Positions 23,380 through 31,872 of a stretch of DNA of 64,000 nt are shown in pieces. Every line of letters starts with the position of its first letter. Positions within the stretch are counted from its first letter, which is position 1. The position numbers were made by a program, and so were the translations under genes. The notes below the pieces were generated by a model. The model did not search any database and was not told the DNA's origin. It saw only the letters and a program-made list of their open reading frames with translations. Origin of the DNA: Paenibacillus soyae (GTDB taxonomy: Bacteria > Bacillota > Bacilli > Paenibacillales > Paenibacillaceae); contig NZ_JANIPJ010000026.1 in assembly GCF_024623455.1 (NCBI RefSeq), positions 1-64,000 of the forward strand, written 5' to 3'.

Positions 23380-24189
23380 TTACCCCCTCCGACTCTCTTG
23401 ATAAAATGACGCAAGCACGGGAGCGAGCGCCCCTGGCTTCACGATATGCGTCTCGCCCTCAAGCATACGCAGCCCCGCGTTCGGCAAGACGCCGGCGAGC
23501 GACTTCATCCCCGCTTGCAACCAGGCCGGGCTCTTGCCGCCGTAGACGACGAGCGTCGGGACAGCCGCGCCGGACCATTGTCCGGCTGGCAGCGGCTTGC
23601 CGCGCTGGTAGTCCGCCGTCAGCATCGTATCATGCGGGAGCGTATGGGCGACGGCCTTCAGCTTCTTCCACGCGGGCATCATCGGCATTATCGCCACCGC
23701 GAACGCGGGCAAGCCCACGCCTCTTCGCATGAAATGCTTAACCGCGGCACCTCGCTTCCCCGCCGCGAGCAAACGATTCATGACCGCCGCGTAATCGTCC
23801 CGCACCGGCGGGCGGCTGCCCTCCACGACGAACGGCGCTTCATAGAGAGCAAGCATCCGAACGGAAGGAAGACGGCTCGCCGCTTCGAGCGCCAATGCCG
23901 CACCCGACGATATTCCGTACAGGAAAGCCGATCCCCCCGCCTCCCCGATCAGGGCGGCGATATCCTCCACTTCCCGCTCAATCGCATACGGCCCCGCTTG
24001 ATCGCTCTCTCCCCGGCCCCTTCGGTCGTATGTATACACGGTGAATTGCGGCGCCAATTGCTCCGCAAGCGGCTCGTTCGGCCCGGATTCCCTATAGCAG
24101 AGGGCGCCGTCTACCAGGATTAAGGCCGGGCCTTCCCCTCTTCTTGTAAAAGCAATGGACGTGCCGTCTTTCGATTGGACGCGATTCAT
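23380..24189 (-). CDS. alpha/beta hydrolase
   Basis: A 269-residue soluble hydrolase. The N-terminal strand leads to LILVDGALCY, the core YDRRGRGESD lies near residue 57, the nucleophile elbow is YGISSGAAL (near 93), and the C-terminal MLEGETHIV supplies the His. The elbow GISSG differs slightly from the usual GxSxG in having two serines. Substrate unknown. Operon with the YdeI-like gene. Confidence 0.85.
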   Translation of the reverse strand: MNRVQSKDGTSIAFTRRGEGPALILVDGALCYRESGPNEPLAEQLAPQFTVYTYDRRGRGESDQAGPYAIEREVEDIAALIGEAGGSAFLYGISSGAALALEAASRLPSVRMLALYEAPFVVEGSRPPVRDDYAAVMNRLLAAGKRGAAVKHFMRRGVGLPAFAVAIMPMMPAWKKLKAVAHTLPHDTMLTADYQRGKPLPAGQWSGAAVPTLVVYGGKSPAWLQAGMKSLAGVLPNAGLRMLEGETHIVKPGALAPVLASFYQESRRG

Positions 24190-24268
24190 CCGATCATCCC
24201 TCTTTCCATTCAGGCTTTTACTCTAACGACGAACCACTTCCCCGGAAATCGACACGTCCTCAAAAAAA

Positions 24269-24637
24269 TTATTTCGCTTCCGGCACGTTCCGGATCGTGA
24301 CCGCCTGACCGGACTCCGCAATATACTCCTTACCCCATTCGTACATGAGATCCAGTATCGGAATCAAGCTTTGGCCGCGGGTCGTCAAGCTGTACTCTAC
24401 CTTGGGCGGCACGACGGGATAGACGACCCGGTCGACGATGCCGTCCTCCTCCAGCTCCCTCAGCTGCGTCGTCAGCATGCGCTGGGTAATATCGGGGATG
24501 AGCGCTTTCAGCTGGCTGAAGCGTTTCGTCCCTTCTTTGCCCAGGTGCCACATGATGATCATCTTCCACTTTCCGCCGATGATAGAGAGCGTCAGCTCCT
24601 TCTCGCAGTTGAATACCTTCTCCGTATTTCTGGACAT
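24269..24637 (-). CDS. hxlR: HxlR family regulator
   Basis: 122 residues from the ATG at 24637, chosen over an ATG nine codons upstream because GGAG sits at the right distance. The winged helix shows the family signature [22 protein letters not shown] followed by [31 protein letters not shown]. It is divergent from hxlA-hxlB across 161 bases and, as in Bacillus subtilis, probably activates that operon in response to formaldehyde. The single N-terminal Cys (FNCEKEL) is the residue known to sense formaldehyde in this family. Confidence 0.9.
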   Translation of the reverse strand: MSRNTEKVFNCEKELTLSIIGGKWKMIIMWHLGKEGTKRFSQLKALIPDITQRMLTTQLRELEEDGIVDRVVYPVVPPKVEYSLTTRGQSLIPILDLMYEWGKEYIAESGQAVTIRNVPEAK

Positions 24638-24703
24638 GATGCTCCATCCCCTTCTTTGTCCCATAGTATACTTTCCGACACTATATAATAAAAATGTGCC
24701 TAC

Positions 24704-24732
24704 TTACAAGAAAAATACTGTCTCGCTATAAT
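24704..24732 (+). promoter_or_regulatory. hxlAB promoter
   Basis: TTACAA (24704-24709) and TATAAT (24727-24732) at 17-base spacing precede hxlA. The AT-rich divergent region would hold the HxlR sites. Confidence 0.65.
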
Positions 24733-24798
24733 AAAACCGCAAGCGGAACACGCATAACGATGCGAAATCATTCAAAATTCGAAGGAGGCACCTGCCCT

Positions 24799-25431
24799 AT
24801 GAAACTGCAGTTAGCGCTCGATCTGGTCAACATTCCGGAAGCCAAGGAAGTCGTCAAGGAGGTTCAGGAGTTCATCGATATCGTGGAGATCGGCACGCCG
24901 GTCGTCATCAACGAGGGCTTGCGCGCGGTCAAGGAAATCAAGGAGGCGTTCCCGGATCTGGAAGTGCTGGCCGATCTGAAAATCATGGACGCCGGCGCCT
25001 ATGAAGTGCTGAAGGCTTCCGAGGCGGGAGCCGATTATATTACCGTGCTCGGCGCGACCGACGACTCCACGATCCGCGGCGCGGTCGAGGAAGCCCGGAA
25101 ACACGGCAAACAAATTGTCGTCGACATGATTAACGTCAAAAACCTCGAGCAGCGCGCCCGCGAGGTCGACGCGCTCGGCGTAGACTACATCTGCGTCCAC
25201 ACCGGCTACGATCTGCAGGCCGAAGGCGAGAACTCCTTCGAGCAGCTTCGCGTGATCAAGAGCGTCGTGAAAAACGCCAAGACGGCGATTGCCGGCGGCA
25301 TCAAGCTGGCTACTCTGCCGGAAGTCGTCGCGGCTTCTCCGGATCTCGTCATCGTCGGCGGCGGCATTACCGGCCACTCCGACAAACGCGCCGCGGCTGC
25401 CGAGATGAGACAGCTCATCGCGGCCCGATAA
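24799..25431 (+). CDS. hxlA: 3-hexulose-6-phosphate synthase
   Basis: 210 residues from the ATG at 24799 (GAAGGAGG upstream); the longer frame to 24694 overlaps the promoter. The orotidine-decarboxylase-like TIM barrel shows LQLALDLVNI, VEIGTPVVINEG, the DLKIMDAG motif with catalytic Asp and Lys, and the phosphate site GGI near AIAGGIK and IVGGGITG. The enzyme condenses formaldehyde with ribulose 5-phosphate, the first step of the ribulose monophosphate pathway, here used for formaldehyde detoxification. Followed after one base by hxlB. Confidence 0.95.
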   Translation: MKLQLALDLVNIPEAKEVVKEVQEFIDIVEIGTPVVINEGLRAVKEIKEAFPDLEVLADLKIMDAGAYEVLKASEAGADYITVLGATDDSTIRGAVEEARKHGKQIVVDMINVKNLEQRAREVDALGVDYICVHTGYDLQAEGENSFEQLRVIKSVVKNAKTAIAGGIKLATLPEVVAASPDLVIVGGGITGHSDKRAAAAEMRQLIAAR

Positions 25432-25432
25432 G

Positions 25433-25993
25433 ATGGCTGCGACGATCAAAGGCCACGTCGCTCGAATCGTCACGGAGCTCGAGCGGGCGGCCAATTCGCT
25501 GGCGGACGCATCCGGCGAGCAGCTTGCAGAGGCCATCCTGGGCGCCGATCAGGTCTTCGTCGCCGGAGCCGGACGGTCGGGCCTCATGATGAAGGCTTTC
25601 GCCATGCGCCTGATGCATCTCGGCATTCGCGCTCATGTCGTAGGCGAATCGGTAACGCCCGGCATAACCGGGAAGGACCTCTTGGTAATCGGCTCCGGCT
25701 CGGGCGAAACCCGGAGCTTGATCGGCATGACCGACAAGGCCCAGTCGCTCCGGGCCACGGTTGCGGCGGTGACCATTCAGCCGCAGTCCTCCATCGGTTC
25801 CCGCGCCGATATCGTCGTTCCGCTGCCGGGCGTGCCCAAGGACCGCGACGGCACCGAGCTGACGGTCCAGCCGATGGGCTCCCTGTACGAGCAGACGCTG
25901 CTGCTCTTCCTGGATGCGGTCATTCTCCGCATCATGGAATTCCGCGAGCGGGACTCCCGCGCGATGTACGGGAATCACGCGAATCTCGAATGA
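25433..25993 (+). CDS. hxlB: 6-phospho-3-hexuloisomerase
   Basis: A 186-residue SIS-domain isomerase converting hexulose 6-phosphate to fructose 6-phosphate. Visible motifs are VFVAGAGRSGLMMKAFAMRLMHLG and LLVIGSGSGETRSL, which bind the phosphosugar, and a C-terminal LDAVILRIMEFR with the family's acidic residues. The ATG begins one base after the hxlA stop, so the two are co-translated. Confidence 0.95.
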   Translation: MAATIKGHVARIVTELERAANSLADASGEQLAEAILGADQVFVAGAGRSGLMMKAFAMRLMHLGIRAHVVGESVTPGITGKDLLVIGSGSGETRSLIGMTDKAQSLRATVAAVTIQPQSSIGSRADIVVPLPGVPKDRDGTELTVQPMGSLYEQTLLLFLDAVILRIMEFRERDSRAMYGNHANLE

Positions 25994-26049
25994 AAGGAAT
26001 AACGGACAATGTACCGCTATTTCTCCGCCAGAAGGCGGTTTAAGCAAAA

Positions 26050-26132
26050 ATAACGCCGAAAGTACCTCTATTTCCGCCGACTGGAAGGCCTTTTACGGTC
26101 TCCATCCGAACTAGAGGTACTTTGGGCGTTAT
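26050..26132. repeat. Large intergenic inverted repeat
   Basis: Arms of 21 bases with one mismatch (26050-26070 and 26112-26132) around a 41-base loop. The outer ends read ATAACGCC/GGCGTTAT and are followed by further CAATAACGCC/GCCGCTATT copies at 26160-26190. It lies in the 263-base gap between hxlB and a convergent gene and may also terminate transcription. It belongs to the same repeat style as 34290-34500. Confidence 0.6.
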
Positions 26133-26256
26133 GGGGTTTACAGTATGATGGCGGGCTCGCAATAACGCCATTTTTGCCGCTATTGCCCGGCAAACCTCCT
26201 GCTGCCGTCGGCTAACTGTCGGCTGGCTGCCGGCTAATTACCAAGCGCAATCAGCC

Positions 26257-27123
26257 TTACGCGTTCGACGCAGCCATGATCTGACGAAGCGCCTCCCGAA
26301 CCGGCGTCAGAGGACGGCCCAGCAGCTTCTCGAAGTCGCCGCTCTCCACCTCCAGGTTGCCTTCCCGGATGCCTTGCTGAATGCCGACGAGGATCGGGAT
26401 CACGAAGTCCGGCACGCCGGCGTTCTTCATGATGTCGGCATAACCGGCATCATCGACTTGGACGACCGGCACTTCCTTGCCGAGCACGTCGCCAAGCGCG
26501 GACGCCAGCGCTTCCTGGGTCAGCAATACGCCGGACAATTCATAAATCGTATTCTCATGTCCCTCGCCTCCGAGGACCGCCGCAGCTGCATCTGCGTACT
26601 CCTGCTGAAGAGCCCAGCCGACCTTAGCGGCGCCCGCGGACGTGACCCACGGCGCTCCAGCCAGTACGCCTTGGATGCTCGAGATTTCGTTCTCGAGGTA
26701 CCAGTTATTGCGCAGGAACGAATACGGGATGCCCGTCTTCCGGATGGCTTCTTCGGTCGCTTGATGCGGCTCGGCGAGGAACAGCTTGCTGTCTGCCGCA
26801 TTAGCCACGCTCGTATACGCGATGAAGCCGACTCCCGCGCGAGCCGCCGCTTCGACCGCGTTCGTATGCTGGCGAATCCGCGTCTCCGTATCGCCGTCGG
26901 CGGAGATGATCAGAATCCGGTCGATGCCAGCGAACGCCGCGTCCAGCGACTCCGGCTGGTCGAAATCGCCTTGGCGAACGTCCACTCCGAGGGCGCGAAG
27001 GCTCGCCGCCTTCTCCGGGTTGCGCACGCTGACGGCCAAGTCGCCCGCCGGTACGGTTTTCAATAGAGCCTCCACCACTTTGGATCCCAGCTTGCCTGTT
27101 GCTCCTGTCACTAATACCTTCAT
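26257..27123 (-). CDS. NmrA/QorB-like NAD(P)H-binding protein
   Basis: A 288-residue atypical short-chain dehydrogenase. The Rossmann glycine motif GATGKLGS is at the N-terminus, followed by VRNPEKA, and YTSVANAADS and LRNNWYLEN fit the NmrA/QorB family of NADPH-dependent quinone reductases or redox sensors. The start has GGAGGTAGAGGAG upstream. An Rrf2-type regulator is encoded next to it, and the same palindrome (TAACCA-N3-TGGTTA) lies in both promoters, so it is probably its target. Confidence 0.85.
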   Translation of the reverse strand: MKVLVTGATGKLGSKVVEALLKTVPAGDLAVSVRNPEKAASLRALGVDVRQGDFDQPESLDAAFAGIDRILIISADGDTETRIRQHTNAVEAAARAGVGFIAYTSVANAADSKLFLAEPHQATEEAIRKTGIPYSFLRNNWYLENEISSIQGVLAGAPWVTSAGAAKVGWALQQEYADAAAAVLGGEGHENTIYELSGVLLTQEALASALGDVLGKEVPVVQVDDAGYADIMKNAGVPDFVIPILVGIQQGIREGNLEVESGDFEKLLGRPLTPVREALRQIMAASNA

Positions 27124-27160
27124 TTCTCCTCTACCTCCATTTATTTGTTTTGATTTATTA

Positions 27161-27185
27161 TGTTATAACCAAACTGGTTACAACA
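27161..27185 (-). promoter_or_regulatory. Rrf2 operator upstream of the QorB-like gene
   Basis: TGTT-N-TAACCA-N3-TGGTTA-N-AACA is a perfect interrupted palindrome. A second, slightly weaker copy overlaps the promoter of the Rrf2 gene. Confidence 0.7.
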
Positions 27186-27239
27186 TGTGTAAAAATAAAA
27201 GCTCTCTTAACAGAGCTCCTATTTAAACTTGATAGGTGA

Positions 27240-27656
27240 TTATTCAAACTTCGTGATCAGCTGATCGAGCGTCGTCTGCGCGAGTCTCTGCTCCATCACC
27301 AGCTGCGCTTCTCTCAGCTCATCCTGCAGCACCTGCTCGATATTCCGGCCTACGGGACAAGCCATATTCGGTCCCTCGTGAATGCGGAACAGCTGATTCT
27401 CCTCGGCCACGTTCACCGCGCGGTAAATATCGAGAAGCGTAATCCGGTTAGGCTCCTTCCGCAATGAAGCGCCGCCCACGCCGGCGCGCACATCCACTAA
27501 TCCCGCCTTCTTCAGCATGCCCATAATCCGCCGGATGACGACGGGATTCGTATTCACGCTCCCCGCAATGAAGTCCCCGGTGCAATCCTGCGGACTGGCC
27601 GCGATAAGGGAGAGGGTATGAACCGCCATCGAAAAGCGCGTACTGATCTGCTTCAT
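27240..27656 (-). CDS. Rrf2 family regulator
   Basis: 138 residues from the ATG at 27656 (GGTGGTG upstream); longer forms would read through the promoter. The winged helix carries FSMAVHTLSLIAA, TGDFIAGSVNTNPVVIRRIMGMLKKAGLV and VGGASLRK, typical of the YwnA/Rrf2 group. A single Cys (NMACPVGRN) takes the place of the three-Cys iron-sulfur motif, pointing to thiol-based sensing rather than a cluster. It probably represses itself and the QorB-like gene under electrophile or redox control. Confidence 0.85.
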   Translation of the reverse strand: MKQISTRFSMAVHTLSLIAASPQDCTGDFIAGSVNTNPVVIRRIMGMLKKAGLVDVRAGVGGASLRKEPNRITLLDIYRAVNVAEENQLFRIHEGPNMACPVGRNIEQVLQDELREAQLVMEQRLAQTTLDQLITKFE

Positions 27657-27673
27657 GTGCATCACCACCGTTG

Positions 27674-27707
27674 TAACCATTTTAGTTACTTCTAAATGTT
27701 TTGTCAA
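27674..27707 (-). promoter_or_regulatory. Rrf2 gene promoter and operator
   Basis: TTGACA (27702-27707) and TAAAAT (27679-27684) at 17-base spacing. The -10 lies inside TAACCA-N3-TAGTTA (27674-27688), a one-mismatch copy of the operator at 27166-27180. Confidence 0.75.
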
Positions 27708-27796
27708 GAACCATCAGAGGTAGCCGTGCATTCGCATCCGGGGCCCGCAGCTCGGTCATCCATGAAAGCCTGTCCGCCTCCGCCGCCCCGGAGCCC

Positions 27797-28153
27797 CTAG
27801 CCTTGCGTCACTTTGTCCGGATTGTACTTGGCTTTATGCTTGTTGGCGATGTATGTCTCGTATAGTTCCCGCTCTACGGGATCCTCTACGAGGCAAACCT
27901 CGATCTTCGCGACTTCGTCCCGATGATTCTTCATAGGAGAGACGGTGTCTTCGAAATGCTTCTTGATCCGCTGGCGAAGCTTGCGGGCTTTCCCCACGAA
28001 CAGCAACTCGTCCTTGTCGTTGTAGAACATGAAGATGCCGCCGCGCTCACGCGTAATCAGATGGAAATCCGTAAAGCCGTAAATATGGCTAAGCTGCGGA
28101 TTCTCCTGCTTCAGTATGGTTACATCAGGCGTTGGAATGGTAATAAGTATCAC
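27797..28153 (-). CDS. GIY-YIG nuclease superfamily protein
   Basis: 118 residues. The core GGIFMFYNDKDELLFVGKARKLRQRIKKHF corresponds to the GIY-YIG fold (the GIY block is GIFMFY, the YIG block is LFVGK), similar to the UvrC N-terminal domain. A conserved Arg (KLRQRI) and Glu (ELYETYIANKHKAKYN) follow, consistent with a metal-dependent nuclease fold. The frame begins with GTG at 28153, preceded by GAGGAAG at a long distance. Role unknown. Confidence 0.8.
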   Translation of the reverse strand: MILITIPTPDVTILKQENPQLSHIYGFTDFHLITRERGGIFMFYNDKDELLFVGKARKLRQRIKKHFEDTVSPMKNHRDEVAKIEVCLVEDPVERELYETYIANKHKAKYNPDKVTQG

Positions 28154-28215
28154 GTGTCATTGTCACTTCCTCTATCCGTTTAGGCTTCCATCGTACCACA
28201 CTCGCATCACGGCAT

Positions 28216-29613
28216 CTAGACGCTCATGATCGCTAAATAAACAAGCAGCGCCACGCCCATCCAGGCTGCGAATTTATAATTCGGCCGCGCAAGCTCATAG
28301 ACCGACTTCCGGTACAGACCTGCCAGCAGGTTATTCACGGCCGAGGACGGCGATATGCCGTTCGACAGGCACCAGCTGCCGAGCAGCAGCACCGCGACTT
28401 CGTTCGCGCTCATCTGTACCGCCGCGGGCTCGATGCCGGTTGCCAGGATCGTGACAAGCACGATTGGATGAAGGCCGACGATCGACGTTACCATCACCAT
28501 CACAATCGTTAAGATCGAGAAGGATAGCGCGACCGGCAAGGGGATCCATTCCAGCAGAACCGGCACGTAATCGCCAAAGCCTACTATGCCGATCGATCCG
28601 CTGAAGAAGCCCGCCGCCAGGAACAGCGTCATCTCCTTCTTGAGCGCCGGCAGCGTCACGGACAGATGATTCGCCAATCCTTGGCGATAGGTTGCCATTG
28701 CCCTTTTGCCGAGGCACCATATCAGCGGATACACAACAGCCGCCAAGCATGTAAGAAGCACCATGGGCAGCTCCATCATCCGTTCCAGCACAAGGATGAC
28801 GACAATCGCCCCGATCAAATAGACCGCGAGCCCCGCCGGGAAGACGGACCTCTCGCCACTGCCCGCCGCGGGATCGGTCCGGCTAACGATGTGCTTCTCC
28901 TCTTCCTGTGCCTCCGCACCGCCCGCTTTGCGCAATTCCTTGAAATCCACCGCAATGCTGACCAGCAAACTGACCACTGCGAGTCCAAGCATATAGGGCA
29001 GAATGGCCGTCCACTCGACGGACAGCGAAGAGAGCACAACGGCCATAGCGGCAAAATAAGGCGACCACAGAATCGCTCCCGCAAATCCGCGATTCAGCGC
29101 ATTGGCAAGCAGCAGAGCCATGCCCGGGTGCGCCTTGGCGAACACCATGTGATACACGACGGGAATGGAGCCGACATTTAGAAAGACGCCCATGATCTGC
29201 GTCAACAGTTGCGTCCCGCCGAACAGAACGAACCGGCTGCGCAGCCTGGTTTCGTAGAACCGCTTCAAGGCGTCCATATACGCGGGCAGACGAACCGGAA
29301 TGCCGAATAACGGGGCGAAGACGAACAACGTGACGAGCGTGACGTTGACGCTGGCCGCATCGAACCAGTAGCCCGCTTCCGCCCTCTGAACCAGAAGCAG
29401 CAGCACCCCTACAGTCATGAAAGCAACCGTCAGCCACAGCGTCAGTCCTCTGAGATGCCGCAGGAACAAGGCGATCGCGGCGAATACCAAGCAGCCGAGC
29501 ACCGCTGTCAGCGGCTGCCAATGCGTGAGCTGCAGAACGATAAACACGGCGGCCATCGAGAAGATGACCGCCAGCTCTAGATTCGCTTTTATATTCGAAG
29601 CTGCCTTCAACAT
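28216..29613 (-). CDS. Multi-pass membrane transporter, ion-transporter type
   Basis: 465 residues with about 11-12 hydrophobic segments and a cytoplasmic basic/acidic loop in the middle (RKAGGAEAQEEEKHIV). The repeated layout, with GVFLNVGSIPVVYHMV and GSWCLSNGISPSSAVNNLLAG in equivalent positions of the two halves, resembles ArsB/CitM-type carriers. The substrate is not recognisable. Its ATG overlaps the TAA of the dioxygenase gene, so it belongs to the mhqD-like operon and may move an aromatic or organic acid. Confidence 0.7.
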   Translation of the reverse strand: MLKAASNIKANLELAVIFSMAAVFIVLQLTHWQPLTAVLGCLVFAAIALFLRHLRGLTLWLTVAFMTVGVLLLLVQRAEAGYWFDAASVNVTLVTLFVFAPLFGIPVRLPAYMDALKRFYETRLRSRFVLFGGTQLLTQIMGVFLNVGSIPVVYHMVFAKAHPGMALLLANALNRGFAGAILWSPYFAAMAVVLSSLSVEWTAILPYMLGLAVVSLLVSIAVDFKELRKAGGAEAQEEEKHIVSRTDPAAGSGERSVFPAGLAVYLIGAIVVILVLERMMELPMVLLTCLAAVVYPLIWCLGKRAMATYRQGLANHLSVTLPALKKEMTLFLAAGFFSGSIGIVGFGDYVPVLLEWIPLPVALSFSILTIVMVMVTSIVGLHPIVLVTILATGIEPAAVQMSANEVAVLLLGSWCLSNGISPSSAVNNLLAGLYRKSVYELARPNYKFAAWMGVALLVYLAIMSV

Positions 29614-30383
29614 TAATTGAACTTCCAGCAGCTTAGGCTTAAATTGCCGTACTGATAGCTTCGGTGGAGCAGCTCCGCTTGGCGGTTCTTGTCTCCCGTC
29701 CCCATCGCGAGCAGCAGCGGGATAAAGTGTTCGTTCGTCGGCACCGCCTCTGCGGCATAAGGGGCCTCTTCCCCGTAACGGAACAGCGCCTCCGTATCCC
29801 AGGCTTCCAGCTTCTCCTGCAGCCAGTTATCGAACGATGCGGCCCACTCGTCGATTCCTTCTCCCCGCCAGTTCAATCTTCGCAAATTATGAACGGTACC
29901 GCCGCTTCCGATAATGAGCACATCCTGCTCCCGGAGCTCGCCAAGCGCCTGGCCGATTCGGTATTGCTGCTCATTCGTCAGGTATCGGTTGACGGACAAC
30001 GCGACAACCGGAATGTCCGCGTCGGGATAGATCAGCTTCAGGACGGCCCATGCGCCATGGTCCAACCCTCTCTCTTCGTCGAGCACGCTGTCTATGCCAT
30101 GCTTGGCGAACAAGTCCGCCACTTGATTGCTAAGCGCCCGGTTACCCGGGGCCGGATAGGTCATCTGATACAGCTCGTCCTGGAAGCCTCCGAAATCGTA
30201 AATCGTGCCGTACTTATCCGCCGCGCCGATCGATTGCGTCGACTGCTCATAATGCGCGGAGAACAACACGATCGCTTTCGGCTTTGGAGCGCTTGCCGCG
30301 AATTTTTTCAATAAGTCCGTATACTCGTTATTCTCTAATACAAGCGATGGCGCGCCATGCGCGAAAAAATAGGATGGCATCAT
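29613..30383 (-). CDS. DODA-type extradiol ring-opening dioxygenase
   Basis: A 256-residue LigB-superfamily protein of the YgiD/DODA type. Iron ligands are visible as His in FFAHGAPSL (near 9), His in FSAHYEQS (near 44), and a later His in GGTVHNLRR or in ERGLDHGAW. The family opens catechol rings using non-heme Fe(II) and O2. The start has AAGGAG 8 bases upstream. It is the second gene of an operon with an MhqD-like hydrolase and a transporter, which fits catechol or quinone detoxification. Confidence 0.9.
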   Translation of the reverse strand: MMPSYFFAHGAPSLVLENNEYTDLLKKFAASAPKPKAIVLFSAHYEQSTQSIGAADKYGTIYDFGGFQDELYQMTYPAPGNRALSNQVADLFAKHGIDSVLDEERGLDHGAWAVLKLIYPDADIPVVALSVNRYLTNEQQYRIGQALGELREQDVLIIGSGGTVHNLRRLNWRGEGIDEWAASFDNWLQEKLEAWDTEALFRYGEEAPYAAEAVPTNEHFIPLLLAMGTGDKNRQAELLHRSYQYGNLSLSCWKFN

Positions 30384-30390
30384 TTATCAT

Positions 30391-31053
30391 TCACTCCTTG
30401 TTGGAAGTTATTCCGGCATCCTGCCGCAGCCAATTCGCGAAATCCTTCTGGTTCTCTCCGGAGACGCCGTGGTCGGTCTCGTAGATATTGAACATCAGGC
30501 TTCGCGGCGACAAAGTCTCCAGATAAGCGGCCGTCTCATGGCCGATTCGAATCGGGAATACGGTATCGAATTGTCCGTGGGAGACGAACATCGCCACCTG
30601 GCTGACGTCCTTCAAATCGTATTCCGTTTTGACAAAGCCGGGCACGTAACCGTTCAAAGCCACGATCCCTCTCAGCTGATCCCCCATGGTAAGCGCCAGC
30701 GTCATCGACAGAATCGCTCCTTGACTGAAGCCGAGCACATAGCGTTTGGCCGGATCAATCGGGTACCTGTCCGTTGCATAGCGGATGAAGGCATCCAGCT
30801 GTCCGACCGCATCGTCGAACATGGCTCTAACGGGGTTGCCAAGACTGATCAAATCATAATATTGGTAGCCGTTGCCTAATCTAAGATTACCGCGAATACC
30901 GACAATAATAAACTCCTCGTTCAGAGGCGCAGCCAGATTCAGCATGTTTTGCTCGTTCGAGCCTTTGCCATGGAGCATGAAGACGACCGGGTATTTCTTC
31001 TCCGGGTCCATATGAGGCGGATATTGAATGTCGTACTGATAGGCTGGGTGCAT
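30391..31053 (-). CDS. MhqD-like carboxylesterase
   Basis: 220 residues from the ATG at 31053 (AGGAGC upstream); the longer frame runs into the promoter. An alpha/beta hydrolase of the phospholipase/carboxylesterase family with VFMLHGKGSNEQ, nucleophile motif LGFSQGAIL, catalytic Asp in SHGQFDTVFP and His in ETDHGVSGE. In B. subtilis the homologue mhqD responds to methylhydroquinone and catechol. It is first in the operon with the ring-cleaving dioxygenase, and an XRE-cupin regulator is divergent from it. Confidence 0.85.
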   Translation of the reverse strand: MHPAYQYDIQYPPHMDPEKKYPVVFMLHGKGSNEQNMLNLAAPLNEEFIIVGIRGNLRLGNGYQYYDLISLGNPVRAMFDDAVGQLDAFIRYATDRYPIDPAKRYVLGFSQGAILSMTLALTMGDQLRGIVALNGYVPGFVKTEYDLKDVSQVAMFVSHGQFDTVFPIRIGHETAAYLETLSPRSLMFNIYETDHGVSGENQKDFANWLRQDAGITSNKE

Positions 31054-31198
31054 ACGATCAGCTCCTATATATATTACTAATACTAAATTTACTTTTGTAA
31101 CACTTATATTAAATACTAACGGGTAGCCTGTCAATAGATATATTGCTATTATGAATGTATGTTGCGTATGACAAATATTTCGTTAAGGTGGATTCCTT

Positions 31199-31750
31199 AT
31201 GAACATTGGCTCTTCGATCCGAGCGATCCGTAAGCGCAAAAACGTCACCATCATGCAAATTTGCGAGGAAACCGGCTTATCCCAAGGCTTCATGAGCCAG
31301 GTCGAAAACAATAAAACCTCGCCTTCCATCGCCACGCTGGAGAGCATCGCCAAGGCGCTTAAGGTGCCATTGGCGTATTTGCTTCTTCGCCAGGAAGAAC
31401 GGATGCAGATCGTCCGCAAGGACGAGCGGCGGATCAGCAAAAGCGGTGTCGAGCGTTTGAAGGTCGAGCATCTCGGCTCCACGCCGAACGTCAGAATGAT
31501 GATCGTCGAAATCCCGCCCGGCGCTTCGACGGGCGACGCTCCCCATGCGCATGAAGGCGAAGAGGTTCATCTGGTGCTCCAGGGGAAAATTTATGCCGAG
31601 CAAGGGGAAGACAACGCCGAATTCGGGGAAGGCGACTCGTTCAGCTGGAACGCCTGCGTCCCCCATCTCGTGAAGAACATAAGCCAGGAGACGGCCATCG
31701 TCCTCATCTCGGTCTATACGGAGAAAGAACAATCGAACCCCTATTTGTAG
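31199..31750 (+). CDS. XRE-cupin transcriptional regulator
   Basis: 183 residues. An XRE helix-turn-helix occupies residues 5-60 (IRAIRKRKNVTIMQICEETGLSQGFMSQVENNKTSPSIATLESIAKAL). A linker leads to a C-terminal cupin (about 110-178) with PHAHEGEEVHLVLQGKI and a second His in ACVPHLVKN. Such proteins bind a small ligand through the cupin. The ATG follows AAGGTGG. It is divergent from the mhqD-like operon, and regulation of that operon is plausible but unproven. Confidence 0.9.
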   Translation: MNIGSSIRAIRKRKNVTIMQICEETGLSQGFMSQVENNKTSPSIATLESIAKALKVPLAYLLLRQEERMQIVRKDERRISKSGVERLKVEHLGSTPNVRMMIVEIPPGASTGDAPHAHEGEEVHLVLQGKIYAEQGEDNAEFGEGDSFSWNACVPHLVKNISQETAIVLISVYTEKEQSNPYL

Positions 31751-31775
31751 CGCCCAGTGCCTACACCAAACGAAA

Positions 31776-31818
31776 AAGACAGCTCCAGGACGCAAACCTC
31801 GCGACTGGGGCTGTCTTT
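31776..31818. terminator. Terminator between convergent genes
   Basis: AAAGACAGC/GCTGTCTTT stem with inner CAG/CTG pairs, between the XRE gene and the ParM operon end. Confidence 0.75.
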
Positions 31819-31872
31819 CGTTATAAAGCCACCCGATTAGGCGGCTGTACTATGGCTGTGGTATGGATCGTA

